Under the pieces are notes generated by a model that made no database searches, was not told the DNA's origin, and was given only the letters and a program-made list of their open reading frames with translations. This document shows, one piece after another, positions 8,609-17,332 of a stretch of 64,000 nt of DNA. The stretch is taken from the NCBI RefSeq assembly GCF_048541825.1, contig NZ_CP183332.1, positions 1,488,001 to 1,552,000 on the forward strand, in the 5' to 3' direction. The DNA is from Caulobacter sp048541825. GTDB taxonomy: Bacteria > Pseudomonadota > Alphaproteobacteria > Caulobacterales > Caulobacteraceae. Within the stretch, counting starts at the first letter, position 1, and each line of letters opens with the position of its first letter. The translations under genes were made by a program, and so were the position numbers.

Positions 8609-9142
8609 CTACTTCTTGGCCTTGTAGGCCTTCACCGCGTCCATAGTCTTGGTGACGTGGCCGACGAAGTTGCCGTCGGTATAGGCCATCAGGATCTTGC
8701 CGTCGGGCGCGATGACATACGAGGTGCGGTTGGACCAGCCGCCCGGCATCGCCATCGCCACGTCGTAGGTCTTGACCAGTCCAGCCGGCGCAGCGGCCAC
8801 TGCGAACTTGTCGCGGCAATGCTCTTTGGAGAACGCCTTGATCTTGTCGACATTGCCGGCGGTCACGCCGATCACCGTAGCGCCCAGCTTTTCGAAGTCG
8901 GGCGTCGCCTCGGCGAACTCATGCGCCTCGGCGGTGCAGCCGGCGGTGTAGGCGGCCGGGAAGAAGTAAAGCACCACCGGGCCCTTCTTAAGGGCCTTGG
9001 ACAGGGTGAAGCTGTAGTCGGCGCCCGCCAGGGCGGCGGGGGCGGTGAAGTCGGGGGCCTTGTCGCCCGGCTTCAGGGCGGCCAGGGCAGGCGTGGCGGT
9101 GAGCACGGCAATCGCCGCGAGGCCGGCGGTCAGGCGGTTCAT
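8609..9142 (-). CDS. Exported peroxiredoxin (BCP/AhpC-TSA family)
   Basis: Thiol peroxidase reducing H2O2 or organic peroxides, probably in the periplasm. A signal peptide (MNRLTAGLAAIAVLTATPALA) precedes the thioredoxin fold. The active-site motif FPAAYTAGCT gives peroxidatic Cys69, and Cys110 (SKEHCRDKF) may be the resolving cysteine. The 177-residue length fits the family. The start at 9142 is chosen because a GGAG site lies 5 nt upstream and the signal peptide begins there; an in-frame Met lies 4 codons earlier. Confidence 0.9.
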   Translation of the reverse strand: MNRLTAGLAAIAVLTATPALAALKPGDKAPDFTAPAALAGADYSFTLSKALKKGPVVLYFFPAAYTAGCTAEAHEFAEATPDFEKLGATVIGVTAGNVDKIKAFSKEHCRDKFAVAAAPAGLVKTYDVAMAMPGGWSNRTSYVIAPDGKILMAYTDGNFVGHVTKTMDAVKAYKAKK

Positions 9143-9316
9143 TGAAGACTCCATCGACTGTTTGTCGCCCAAGTTACGGTGCGGCGGGCAACTTGGACGC
9201 CTGATGATGGAATGCAAGCCATGGTCGCCAGAGCCGCGCACTTGCCGGACAGGGGCCTTTCCCCTAACCCTCCGGCCCCAGTACGGCTTTGAATCTCTAG
9301 AACGGAGCGGGCTTCC

Positions 9317-10261
9317 ATGAGCATCGCCTTCATTTTCCCCGGCCAGGGCAGCCAGTCGGTCAGCATGGGCGCCGATCTCGCCCAGGCCTTCGCCTCAGCC
9401 CGCGAAGTCTTCCAGGAAGTCGACGACGCCCTGGGCCAGAAGCTTTTCGCCCTGATGAAGGAAGGTCCCGAGAGCGACCTGACCCTCACCGAGAACGCCC
9501 AACCCGCGCTGATGGCGGTCAGCCTGGCCGTGTCCCGCGTGCTGGAAAAGGAATTCGGGATCGGCATCGATCGCGCCGCCTTCGTCGCCGGTCATAGCCT
9601 GGGCGAATATTCGGCCCTGGCCGCCGCCGGCGCGATCACCCTGTCCGACACCGCGCGTCTGCTGAAGCTGCGAGGCCAGGCCATGCAGCGCGCCGTTCCG
9701 GTAGGCGAAGGCGCCATGGCCTCGCTCATTGGTCCCAAGACCGACCTTGCCCTGGCCGAGGCCGCCGCCGCCGCCGGCGCCGAAGTTGGCGTCTGCGTCG
9801 TGGCCAATGACAACAACAACGGCAACGTGGTGATTTCAGGCGACAAGGCCGCAGTCGACAGGGCCATCGAGAAGGCCAAGGAACTGGGCGCGCGCGCCAT
9901 TCCGCTCAACGTCTCGGCGCCGTTCCACTGTCCGCTGATGCAGCCGGCCGCCGACGAGATGGCGGAGGCCCTTGCGGGGGCCGTCATCGTCTCGCCACGC
10001 GCCCCCCTGGTGGCCAACATCACCGCCACCCCTGTTCACGACCCCGACGTCATTCGCGGCCTGCTGGTGGAGCAGGTCACCGGCCGGGTCCGCTGGCGCG
10101 AGAGCATGATCTGGCTTGCGGGCGAAGGTGGCGTCACGCGTTTCGTCGAAGTTGGCGCCGGCAAGGTTCTCTCGGGCATGGCCAAGCGCATCGCTCCGGA
10201 CGCTGAGGCCACGCCGCTGAACAGTCCGGCCGACCTCGAGGCTTTCGCCAAGTCGCTTTAG
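9317..10261 (+). CDS. fabD: Malonyl-CoA:ACP transacylase FabD
   Basis: Transfers malonyl from CoA to acyl carrier protein, supplying the elongation substrate for fatty acid synthesis. The 314-residue protein has the N-terminal FPGQGSQ motif, the nucleophile Ser94 in GHSLGEYSALAA, and His204 in FHCPLM. It heads the plus-strand fab cluster, divergent from the peroxiredoxin gene, and its product acts directly on the AcpP encoded 1 kb downstream. Confidence 0.98.
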   Translation: MSIAFIFPGQGSQSVSMGADLAQAFASAREVFQEVDDALGQKLFALMKEGPESDLTLTENAQPALMAVSLAVSRVLEKEFGIGIDRAAFVAGHSLGEYSALAAAGAITLSDTARLLKLRGQAMQRAVPVGEGAMASLIGPKTDLALAEAAAAAGAEVGVCVVANDNNNGNVVISGDKAAVDRAIEKAKELGARAIPLNVSAPFHCPLMQPAADEMAEALAGAVIVSPRAPLVANITATPVHDPDVIRGLLVEQVTGRVRWRESMIWLAGEGGVTRFVEVGAGKVLSGMAKRIAPDAEATPLNSPADLEAFAKSL

Positions 10262-10266
10262 CGACG

Positions 10267-10365
10267 GTCATCCCGGGCCGGCGCGATGCGCGCAGACCCG
10301 GGACTGCAACAAGCGCCGGCGTGTCCGGCGGTCCCGGGTCTGCGCTACGCTTCGCCCGGGATGAC
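10267..10365. repeat. Nested palindromic (REP-like) intergenic element
   Basis: A 99-bp element fills most of the fabD-fabG gap. Outer arms GTCATCCCGGGC (10267-10278) and GCCCGGGATGAC (10354-10365) are exact inverted repeats. Inside them GCGCAGACCCGGGAC (10290-10304) and its complement (10331-10345) form a second exact 15-bp pair around a GC-rich core. The fabG start follows 22 nt later. The form is that of a dispersed bacterial palindromic repeat; no other copy is seen in this window. Confidence 0.8.
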
Positions 10366-10387
10366 AGACAAGATTGGGAGAAATCCA

Positions 10388-11128
10388 ATGTTCGATCTCA
10401 CCGGCAAGACCGCCCTCGTCACCGGCGCCACGGGCGGCATCGGCGGGGCTATCGCCAAAGCCCTGCATGCTCAAGGCGCCCATGTCGTGCTCTCGGGGAC
10501 CCGCGAATCAGCTCTCACCGAGCTGAAGGCGCAGCTGGGCGAACGTGCTTCGTTCGTGGTGGCCAATCTATCGGACGCGCAAGCCGTGGACGGTCTGGTC
10601 GCCAAGGCCGAGGAAGCCGCCGGCGCGCCGCTGGATATCGTCATCGCCAATGCCGGCATCACCCGCGACGGCCTTATCGTGCGGATGAAGGACGAGGACT
10701 GGGACACCGTCATCAAGGTGAACCTGGAGGGCTATTTCCGCCTGGCTCGCGCAGCCGCCAAAGGGATGATGAAGCGCCGCTCGGGCCGCATCATCGGCAT
10801 TACCTCTGTTGTGGGCGTGACCGGCAATGCCGGCCAGACCAACTATGCGGCGTCAAAGGCCGGAATGATCGGGTTTTCCAAGGCCTTGGCCCAGGAACTG
10901 GCCAGCCGCAACGTCACGGTCAACTGTGTCGCGCCCGGTTTCATCGCCAGCCCGATGACCGACGCCCTGACCGACGCCCAGAAGGCCGGCATCCTGTCGG
11001 GCATCCCGGCCGGTCGCTTGGGCGAAGGCAGCGATATCGCCGCCGCCTGCGTTTACCTAGCCAGCGATCAGGGCGCCTATGTGACCGGTCAGACCTTGCA
11101 CGTGAACGGCGGTATGGCCATGATCTAG
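10388..11128 (+). CDS. fabG: 3-oxoacyl-ACP reductase FabG
   Basis: NADPH-dependent reduction of beta-ketoacyl-ACP in fatty acid elongation. 246-residue short-chain dehydrogenase: cofactor motif TGATGGIGGAIA near residue 12, NAG motif IANAGITRDGL, catalytic Ser-Tyr-Lys with Tyr153 and Lys157 in NYAASKAG, and C-terminal VTGQTLHVNGGMAMI typical of FabG. The start MFDLTGKTALVTG is used; an upstream in-frame extension runs into the palindromic repeat and is discarded. Confidence 0.98.
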   Translation: MFDLTGKTALVTGATGGIGGAIAKALHAQGAHVVLSGTRESALTELKAQLGERASFVVANLSDAQAVDGLVAKAEEAAGAPLDIVIANAGITRDGLIVRMKDEDWDTVIKVNLEGYFRLARAAAKGMMKRRSGRIIGITSVVGVTGNAGQTNYAASKAGMIGFSKALAQELASRNVTVNCVAPGFIASPMTDALTDAQKAGILSGIPAGRLGEGSDIAAACVYLASDQGAYVTGQTLHVNGGMAMI

Positions 11129-11268
11129 CCCCGCCATGTTTCTTGACGGGGGACCCGCTGGTCACCCGAAAAGGAACGTGATAGGCGGAGGCCGACAATT
11201 CCCGTGGATGGAGAGGCCTTGGCCAAACCGTTGGCGGACAACAGATTCAAAACTGAGGGACTAACAGA

Positions 11269-11508
11269 ATGTCCGACATTCTCGAGCGCGTGCGTAAGAT
11301 CGTCATCGAGCACCTGGATGCCGATCCCGAGAAGGTCACGGAGAAGGCCAGCTTCATCGATGACCTGGGTGCCGACAGCCTCGACAACGTCGAGCTGGTG
11401 ATGGCGTTCGAAGAAGAGTTCGACATCGAAATTCCTGACGATGCCGCCGAGCACATCCAGACGGTTGGCGACGCTGTGAAGTTCATCACGGAAAAGACTG
11501 GCGCCTAA
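11269..11508 (+). CDS. acpP: Acyl carrier protein AcpP
   Basis: Carries growing acyl chains on a 4'-phosphopantetheine arm. The 79-residue acidic protein has the attachment Ser37 in GADSLDNVELVMAFEEEF, the invariant ACP motif. A 140-nt leader separates it from fabG and its own hairpin terminator follows, consistent with acpP being expressed at a higher level than its neighbours, as is usual. Confidence 0.99.
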   Translation: MSDILERVRKIVIEHLDADPEKVTEKASFIDDLGADSLDNVELVMAFEEEFDIEIPDDAAEHIQTVGDAVKFITEKTGA

Positions 11509-11545
11509 GGGCGTCAGGTTCGCCTTTGAGGCGAACAGACTATCA

Positions 11546-11590
11546 CCGCCGCGCAGCACGGGCTCTTGCCATCGTGCGCGCGGCGGTTTT
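11546..11590 (+). terminator. Intrinsic terminator after acpP
   Basis: CCGCCGCGC (11546-11554) pairs with GCGCGGCGG (11578-11586), extended inward past one bulged A by GCACG/CGTGC, with a 12-nt loop and a TTTT tail. It lies 37 nt past the acpP stop codon. Confidence 0.8.
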
Positions 11591-11678
11591 CGTATGTGGC
11601 CGAGAGTCGCGGCCGGAGGGGGCGTCGGATTCGTCCGCAAGACCCATATGTACGCGGTACTAAGGTTGGGAGTGATCC

Positions 11679-12959
11679 ATGCGTAGAGTTGTTGTCACCG
11701 GTCTTGGCCTGCTGACCCCTTTGGGCCAGGGCGTCGAGGTGTCCTGGAAGAACATCCTGGCTGGCAAGTCCGGCGCTAACCGGATCTCGGCCTTCGATCC
11801 GACTGATTACGCCTGCAAGGTCGCCTGTGAGGTTCCCCGCGTCGATGGGCGCGGTGGCGGCGGGCCTGACGTGGAAGGCGCGTTCAATCCCGACCTGACC
11901 ATGAGCCCGCGCGACCAGAAGCGTGTCGACAATTTTATTCTCTACGGCGTCGCGGCCGCCGACGAAGCCGTCAAGGATTCGGGTTGGGTCCCGGAAACCG
12001 AGGAAGACAAGTACCGCACGGGCGTGATCATGGGCTCGGGCATCGGGGGCCTGTCCACGATCGCCGACACCGCTATTGAGCTCGAGGCCCGAGGCCCGCG
12101 CAAGGTCAGCCCGTTCTTCATCTCTTCAGCCCTGATCAATCTGATCTCGGGTCAGGTCTCGATCCGCTACGGCTTCAAGGGCCCCAACCACTCGGTGGTG
12201 ACCGCCTGCGCAACGGGCGCTCACGCCATTGGCGACGCCGCCCGTCTGATCAAGTACGGCGACGCTGACGTGATGGTGGCCGGCGGCGCCGAAGCGGCGG
12301 TCTGCAAGGTCGGTATCGCCGGCTTCATCGCCTGCCGCGCCGTTTCGACCGACTTCAATGACACCCCGGAAAAGGCCTCGCGTCCCTATGATCAGGACCG
12401 CGACGGCTTCGTGATGGGCGAGGGCGCCGGCGCCCTGGTCCTGGAAGAATACGAGCACGCCAAGGCGCGCGGCGCCAAGATCTATGCCGAGGTCGTAGGC
12501 TACGGCCTGTCGGGCGACGCCTATCACATCACCGCCCCGTCCGAGGACGGCGACGGCGGCTTCCGGGCCCTGTCGGCGGCCGTGAAGGACGCGGGCCTGA
12601 AGCCTTCCGATATCGACTATGTCAACGCCCACGGCACCTCGACCATGGCCGACGGCATCGAGGCCAAGGCCGTCGAGCGCTTCCTGGGCGATCACGCCAA
12701 GAACGTGGTGATGTCGTCGACCAAGTCGATGACCGGCCACCTGCTGGGCGCGGCCGGCGCCATCGAGGGCATCTTCTCGATCCTGGCGATCCGAGATCAG
12801 ATCGCCCCGCCGACCATCAACTTGGATAACCCGAATGTCGACGTCGCCATGAACCTGGCGCCCAACAAGGCCGTGCCGATGAAGATCGACGTCGCCGTCT
12901 CCAACAGCTTTGGCTTTGGCGGGACCAACGCCTCCGTCGTGTTCCGTAAAATCTCGTGA
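11679..12959 (+). CDS. fabF: 3-oxoacyl-ACP synthase II FabF
   Basis: Condensing enzyme that elongates acyl-ACP with malonyl-ACP. The 426-residue thiolase-fold protein has the Cys-His-His triad: Cys177 in VTACATGAHAIG, His318 in NAHGTST, His354 in GHLLGAAGAIE, plus the glycine-rich C-terminus NSFGFGGTNAS. A roughly 12-residue Gly/Pro insertion near residue 55 (VDGRGGGGPDVEG) makes it slightly longer than the E. coli enzyme. It overlaps mltG by 4 nt (GTGA). Confidence 0.98.
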   Translation: MRRVVVTGLGLLTPLGQGVEVSWKNILAGKSGANRISAFDPTDYACKVACEVPRVDGRGGGGPDVEGAFNPDLTMSPRDQKRVDNFILYGVAAADEAVKDSGWVPETEEDKYRTGVIMGSGIGGLSTIADTAIELEARGPRKVSPFFISSALINLISGQVSIRYGFKGPNHSVVTACATGAHAIGDAARLIKYGDADVMVAGGAEAAVCKVGIAGFIACRAVSTDFNDTPEKASRPYDQDRDGFVMGEGAGALVLEEYEHAKARGAKIYAEVVGYGLSGDAYHITAPSEDGDGGFRALSAAVKDAGLKPSDIDYVNAHGTSTMADGIEAKAVERFLGDHAKNVVMSSTKSMTGHLLGAAGAIEGIFSILAIRDQIAPPTINLDNPNVDVAMNLAPNKAVPMKIDVAVSNSFGFGGTNASVVFRKIS

Positions 12960-14032
12960 GCCGCAAAGCCGCCCCACCCCGCAAAGCCCGCAAGCATGAG
13001 TCGGCGTCGATCGCACGCCGGCTGATTGCGATGATCTTCGCCGCCGGCGCCACCCTGGTCGTCATCGGCATGGTCTTCGTGTTCGGGGCGATCTGGCTCT
13101 ATCAGGGGCCCGGGCCGGCGGCCAAGGACGGCGACGTCACCTCGGTGGTCCTGCGCCGGGGCGCCAGCGTGCCCGAGATCGCCTCCAGCCTGGAAAGTGG
13201 CGGCGTGATCCGCTCGTCGTCGATCTTCATGACGGCCGCCCAGATCACTGGCGCGGCCCGTTCGCTGAAGGCCGGCGAGTATGAGTTCAAGAGCCGGGCT
13301 TCGATGGGGCAGGTTCTGGACGCGATCCGCAAGGGCAGGGTGGTTCGTCATTTCGTGACCATTCCCGAAGGCGTGACCTCGGATATGGCCGTCGACATCC
13401 TGATGCGCTCGCCGGTCCTGACAGGCGTGGCGCCGACCCCGCCGGAAGGCGCAGTCCTGCCAGAGACCTACCAGGTCGAGCGCGGCGAGGATCGATCGGC
13501 CGTCCTGCAGCGCATGATGGATGACCGAGACCAAATTCTGGACGAGCTGTGGCCGCAGCGACAGAGGGGCCTGCCGTTCTCGACCAAGGACGAAGCCATG
13601 ACCCTGGCCTCAATCGTCGAGAAGGAAACAGGCATTGCCTCGGAGCGGCCGCGCGTGGCGGCCGTGTTCGTCAATCGCCTGCGCACGGGCATGCGTCTGG
13701 GCAGCGACCCGACCATCATCTACGGCCTGACCCGTGGCCGGCCGCTGGGACGCGGTATCCTGCTGTCGGAGCTGCAGCGCCAGACGCCCTACAACACCTA
13801 TCTGATCGACGGCCTGCCGCCGACGCCGATCGCCAATCCCGGCCGCGCCGCCATCGCCGCCGTGCTGGATCCGCCCAAGACCGACGAGCTGTATTTTGTC
13901 GCCGACGGCACCGGCGGCCACGTCTTCGCCAAGACCTACGCCGAGCACCTGGCCAATGTCGCCAAATGGCGGCAGGTCGAGCGCAAGCGCGCAGCCAAGA
14001 AGCCCGCTGCCACACCCCTGAGCGGGGGCTGA
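12956..14032 (+). CDS. mltG: Endolytic transglycosylase MltG
   Basis: Inner-membrane lytic transglycosylase that cuts nascent glycan strands and is thought to set glycan length. The 358 residues comprise a basic cytoplasmic tail, one membrane helix (about residues 22-48, LIAMIFAAGATLVVIGMVFV), a LysM-like region, and the YceG domain with catalytic Glu222 in TLASIVEKETG and the TPIANPG motif. It starts at a GTG overlapping the fabF stop codon, showing translational coupling; fabF-mltG neighbours occur in many bacteria. Confidence 0.95.
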   Translation: MSRKAAPPRKARKHESASIARRLIAMIFAAGATLVVIGMVFVFGAIWLYQGPGPAAKDGDVTSVVLRRGASVPEIASSLESGGVIRSSSIFMTAAQITGAARSLKAGEYEFKSRASMGQVLDAIRKGRVVRHFVTIPEGVTSDMAVDILMRSPVLTGVAPTPPEGAVLPETYQVERGEDRSAVLQRMMDDRDQILDELWPQRQRGLPFSTKDEAMTLASIVEKETGIASERPRVAAVFVNRLRTGMRLGSDPTIIYGLTRGRPLGRGILLSELQRQTPYNTYLIDGLPPTPIANPGRAAIAAVLDPPKTDELYFVADGTGGHVFAKTYAEHLANVAKWRQVERKRAAKKPAATPLSGG

Positions 14033-14033
14033 G

Positions 14034-14915
14034 GTGGCGCTATCGGGCATGACCGGCTTCGCGCGCGTCGAAGGCGCGCACGGGGCCTGGTCCTGGGCCG
14101 TGGAGGCCCGCAGCGTCAACGGCCGAAATCTCGAGACCCGGTTTCGCGGTCCGCCCGGCTTTGACAGTCTGGACCGCGTCGCCCGCGACGGCGCCCAGGC
14201 GCGCTTCCAGCGCGGCCAGTTGACGGTGAACGTCCAGGGCAAGCGCGCCGAGGCCGTGGGCCAGACCCAGGTCAGTGTCGAAACCTTGGAGCGCTATCTG
14301 AAAGCCGGTGGGCCCTATGTGGCCACAGGTATGGTCGCCAAGCCGTCGCTTGACGGCCTGCTGGCTCTGCGCGGCGTCATCGAGGTACGCGAGGAAGACG
14401 ACGACGCCGAGACCCGCGCCGCCGTTGAGGCAGCCATGGTCGCCTCCATCGCCCAGGCGCTGGACGCCCTGAAGCTCGCGCGGCTGGAGGAGGGGATCGC
14501 CTTGACTCCCGTGCTCAACGGCCAGGTCGATACGATCGAGCGTCTGACGACCGAGGCGGGAGCCGAGGCCGCCGGTCAGCCCGCCGTGCTGAAGGACCGG
14601 TTCGCGCGGCGCATGACCGAACTGCTGGGCGAGGCCGCCCCGGAAGAGCGCATCGTCCAGGAAGCCGCCGCCATGGCCGTGAAGGCTGATGTGCGCGAGG
14701 AACTCGATCGCCTGGCCGGCCACGTCAGCGCCGCCCGTACCCTGCTGACCGGCGAAGCCGCCGCCGGCCGCCGTCTGGATTTCCTGTCCCAGGAGTTCAT
14801 GCGCGAAGCCAATACCCTCTGCTCGAAATCGGCGCTCAGCAGCCTGACCACAATCGGTCTGGAACTGAAGGCGACCATCGAGCAGTTCCGTGAACAGGTT
14901 CAGAACGTTGAATAA
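14034..14915 (+). CDS. YicC/YloC-family endoribonuclease
   Basis: Member of the YicC family, for which endoribonuclease activity has been reported in E. coli. The 293-residue length is normal. The N-terminal domain starts ALSGMTGFARVEG and the C-terminal DUF1732 domain contains GRRLDFLSQEFMREANTLCSKS. It begins with GTG one nucleotide after the mltG stop and overlaps gmk. The yicC-gmk pair is widely conserved. Confidence 0.92.
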   Translation: MALSGMTGFARVEGAHGAWSWAVEARSVNGRNLETRFRGPPGFDSLDRVARDGAQARFQRGQLTVNVQGKRAEAVGQTQVSVETLERYLKAGGPYVATGMVAKPSLDGLLALRGVIEVREEDDDAETRAAVEAAMVASIAQALDALKLARLEEGIALTPVLNGQVDTIERLTTEAGAEAAGQPAVLKDRFARRMTELLGEAAPEERIVQEAAAMAVKADVREELDRLAGHVSAARTLLTGEAAAGRRLDFLSQEFMREANTLCSKSALSSLTTIGLELKATIEQFREQVQNVE

Positions 14916-15549
14916 GCCCCACCACAACACCCGCGGCCTACTGCTGATGGTCGTCGCGCCTTCGGGCGTGGGCAAGACCTCGCTGACCCGCCGCCTGGTG
15001 GCCGATCACGGCGACCTGCACCTGTCGATCAGCGCCACCACCCGCCAGCCGCGTCCGGGCGAGCATGACGGCCGCGACTACCACTTCGTCAGCCACGACA
15101 AGTTCCAGGAGATGATCGCGGCGGACGCGTTCCTCGAATGGGCCGAGGTCTATGGTAATTTCTACGGCAGCCCCAAGCCGCCGATCATGGAAGCTTTGGA
15201 TCGCGGCGAGAGCGCGCTGTTCGACATCGACTTCCAGGGGGCGATGAAGGTCCACAAGCAGGCCGGCGCCGACAGCGTGCTGGTCTACATCCTGCCGCCA
15301 TCCCTGGCCGAGATGAGCCGGCGTCTGCACGCTCGCAGCCAGGACAGCGAAGAGGTCATCCACCGTCGCCTGGCCCGCGCCAAGGACGAGGTCGCCGCCT
15401 GGGAGCAGTTCGACTACGTCATCCTCAACGACGACTTCGACCGCGCCTATTCCGACCTGGCCCACATCTATCACGCTGAACGCCAGAAGCGGGCCCGCAA
15501 CCCGTGGATCGGGGATCTGGTCAGGGACCTGCTGGTCGAAGAGATCTGA
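14890..15549 (+). CDS. gmk: Guanylate kinase
   Basis: Phosphorylates GMP to GDP with ATP. P-loop APSGVGKTSLTRRL, GMP-binding TTRQPRPGEHDGRDYHFV and EWAEVYGNFYGSP are all present; 219 residues. The GTG start at 14890 overlaps the end of yicC by 26 nt; a TTG at 14908 is an alternative that would give a shorter overlap. Either way the kinase domain is intact. Confidence 0.97.
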   Translation: MNRFRTLNKPHHNTRGLLLMVVAPSGVGKTSLTRRLVADHGDLHLSISATTRQPRPGEHDGRDYHFVSHDKFQEMIAADAFLEWAEVYGNFYGSPKPPIMEALDRGESALFDIDFQGAMKVHKQAGADSVLVYILPPSLAEMSRRLHARSQDSEEVIHRRLARAKDEVAAWEQFDYVILNDDFDRAYSDLAHIYHAERQKRARNPWIGDLVRDLLVEEI

Positions 15550-15596
15550 GCCGCATTTCGGCCCACGTCCGTCCTGCATGAGGGCGAGTTTTTATA

Positions 15597-15615
15597 TACC
15601 TTGTATAACAAGGTA
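15597..15615. promoter_or_regulatory. Exact inverted repeat, possible operator
   Basis: TACCTTGTATAACAAGGTA is an 8-bp perfect inverted repeat around ATA, 50 nt before the CPBP protease start and inside an A/T-rich TTTTTATATACC stretch unusual for this GC-rich DNA. The TTGT...ACAA core resembles operators of GntR- or TetR-type dimeric repressors. It may overlap the promoter. There is no adjacent regulator gene. Confidence 0.5.
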
Positions 15616-15664
15616 CCGCTCGATACATCCTTCCATGGCCAAGGTCGCTTGGCGGGGGAATGGC

Positions 15665-16492
15665 ATGTCGGTGAGGCTCAACGCGCACGGCAAACTACGC
15701 AATGGATGGTGGGCAGCCATCTTCATGGCCGTGCTGACCATGCTGCTTTTGCCCTGTCTCCTGGCGTCGCAGCACTTCGGACGTGAGCTCTCGATCGCCG
15801 AGCAGGCCGTGATCATCCTGGCCGCGACCTGGATCTGCCAGCGCCTGCGCCGCATGCCGCTTTCTGAGGTTCTTGGCCGCCTGAACGGTGTCTGGGCCAG
15901 GCAGCTAGCGCTCGGCTGCGGTTTGGGCGCGGCGCTGATGCTGGCTCCGGCGCTTGTACTGGCGCTGGGCGGCTGGATCAGCTGGCGGCCCAACCCTGCC
16001 GGCCTGGACGCCTTCACGGCCAGCCTGGCGGTGATGGCCGCCGTGGCCGTCGCAGAAGAGCTGATGTTCCGCGGCTTCCTCTTTCAACGGTTCGTGGCGG
16101 GGCTGGGCGTCTGGCCGGCCCAGATCCTGATTGGCGGCCTCTTCCTGCTCACCCACCTGGACAATGACGGCATGCAGGGGGCGGCCAAGGTCTGGGCCGG
16201 GATCAACATCTTCCTGGCGTCGATCCTGTTCGGCCTAGCCTATTTGCGAACTCAAAGCCTGGCCCTGCCGATCGGCATTCACTTCATGGCCAATGTCACC
16301 CAAGGCGGCATACTGGGCCTGGGTGTGAGCGGCGCATCCGAACAGGGACTGCTGGCGCCGCATCTGGCCAGCGGCCTGACGTGGCTGACCGGAGGATCCT
16401 TTGGGCTCGAGGCAAGCCTGCCGGGACTGGTCGCCGTTATCGTCCTGCTGGTGATCCTGGTCCGTTGGCGTGGCTTGGCGACGCCCGACTAG
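15665..16492 (+). CDS. CPBP family intramembrane glutamic endopeptidase
   Basis: Membrane protease of the CPBP (Abi/CAAX-like, Rce1-related) family. The 275-residue protein has about seven to eight hydrophobic helices. The three family motifs are present: EELMFRGFLFQRF (EExxxR), FLLTHLDND (FxxxH-like) and GIHFMANVTQGG (HxxxN). The substrate is unknown. The start at 15665 is chosen for the GGGGG-containing ribosome site just upstream; in-frame Met codons at 15578 and 15635 are alternatives. Its last 4 nt overlap the convergent ksgA stop. Confidence 0.85.
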   Translation: MSVRLNAHGKLRNGWWAAIFMAVLTMLLLPCLLASQHFGRELSIAEQAVIILAATWICQRLRRMPLSEVLGRLNGVWARQLALGCGLGAALMLAPALVLALGGWISWRPNPAGLDAFTASLAVMAAVAVAEELMFRGFLFQRFVAGLGVWPAQILIGGLFLLTHLDNDGMQGAAKVWAGINIFLASILFGLAYLRTQSLALPIGIHFMANVTQGGILGLGVSGASEQGLLAPHLASGLTWLTGGSFGLEASLPGLVAVIVLLVILVRWRGLATPD

Positions 16493-17310
16493 GCCAGACT
16501 CGCTCGCGCCAGCGCCAGGAAGCCTTCGATCGGGACGTTCTCGGCGCGGATGTCAGGGCTGATACCAGCTTTCTCGCATAGCTCCCCGCCGCCCAGCGCC
16601 TTGAGGCTGGAGCGCAGCATCTTGCGGCGCTGGCCAAAGGCTGCGGCGGTGACGCGTTCTAGCGCGGCTAGTTCATTGGCGGGCGGGATGACCCCGCGTG
16701 GGATCAGACGGATCACGGCCGAATTGACCTTGGGCGGCGGCGTGAAGGCGCGGGCGGGCAGGTCCATGATCACCTTGGCCTCGCAGACCGTCTGGGAGAT
16801 CACGGCCAGGCGGCCGTAGGCGTCGTCATTGACCTGTGCGGCGATGCGCTCGGCGACTTCCTTCTGGAACATCAGGGTCATCGACAGCGGCAGGAACGGC
16901 CCGGTCAGCCAGTTGATCAGCAGCTGGGTGCCGACATTGTACGGCAGGTTGGCGACCACATGGGCCGGGACGCCGCCCACGGCCTTGCTGGCGTCGACCT
17001 TCAGGGCGTCGCCCTGGACGACTTCCAGCCGTTGGTCTGCGGCTTCAGAGAGCTCGGCCAGGATCGGCATGAAGCGGGTGTCCATTTCGATGGCCACCAC
17101 CCGAGCGCCCGTCTCTAGGAGGGCGCGGGTCAGGCCGCCGGGGCCGGGACCGACCTCGACCACCGTGTCGTCCGGACCGATGCCAGACAGCCGCGCGATC
17201 TTGCGGGTGATGTTGAGGTCCAGCAGGAAGTGCTGACCAAAGCTCTTGCGGGCCAGAAGGTCGTGACGCTCCAGGGCGTCGCGCAGCGGCGGCATGTCGG
17301 CCAGGCTCAT
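16489..17310 (-). CDS. ksgA: 16S rRNA (A1518/A1519-N6)-dimethyltransferase KsgA
   Basis: Dimethylates two adjacent adenosines in the 3' hairpin of 16S rRNA late in 30S assembly. 273-residue Rossmann methyltransferase: KSFGQHFLLDLNITRKIA, SAM motif VEVGPGPGGLTRALL, and catalytic NLPYNVGTQLL (motif IV NLPY). It is last in the lptF-lptG-lptD-surA-pdxA-ksgA string, 22 nt after pdxA, in the surA-pdxA-ksgA order also known from E. coli. Confidence 0.98.
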   Translation of the reverse strand: MSLADMPPLRDALERHDLLARKSFGQHFLLDLNITRKIARLSGIGPDDTVVEVGPGPGGLTRALLETGARVVAIEMDTRFMPILAELSEAADQRLEVVQGDALKVDASKAVGGVPAHVVANLPYNVGTQLLINWLTGPFLPLSMTLMFQKEVAERIAAQVNDDAYGRLAVISQTVCEAKVIMDLPARAFTPPPKVNSAVIRLIPRGVIPPANELAALERVTAAAFGQRRKMLRSSLKALGGGELCEKAGISPDIRAENVPIEGFLALARASLA

Positions 17311-17332
17311 GGTGGTTCGGTCTCGAAAAAGG

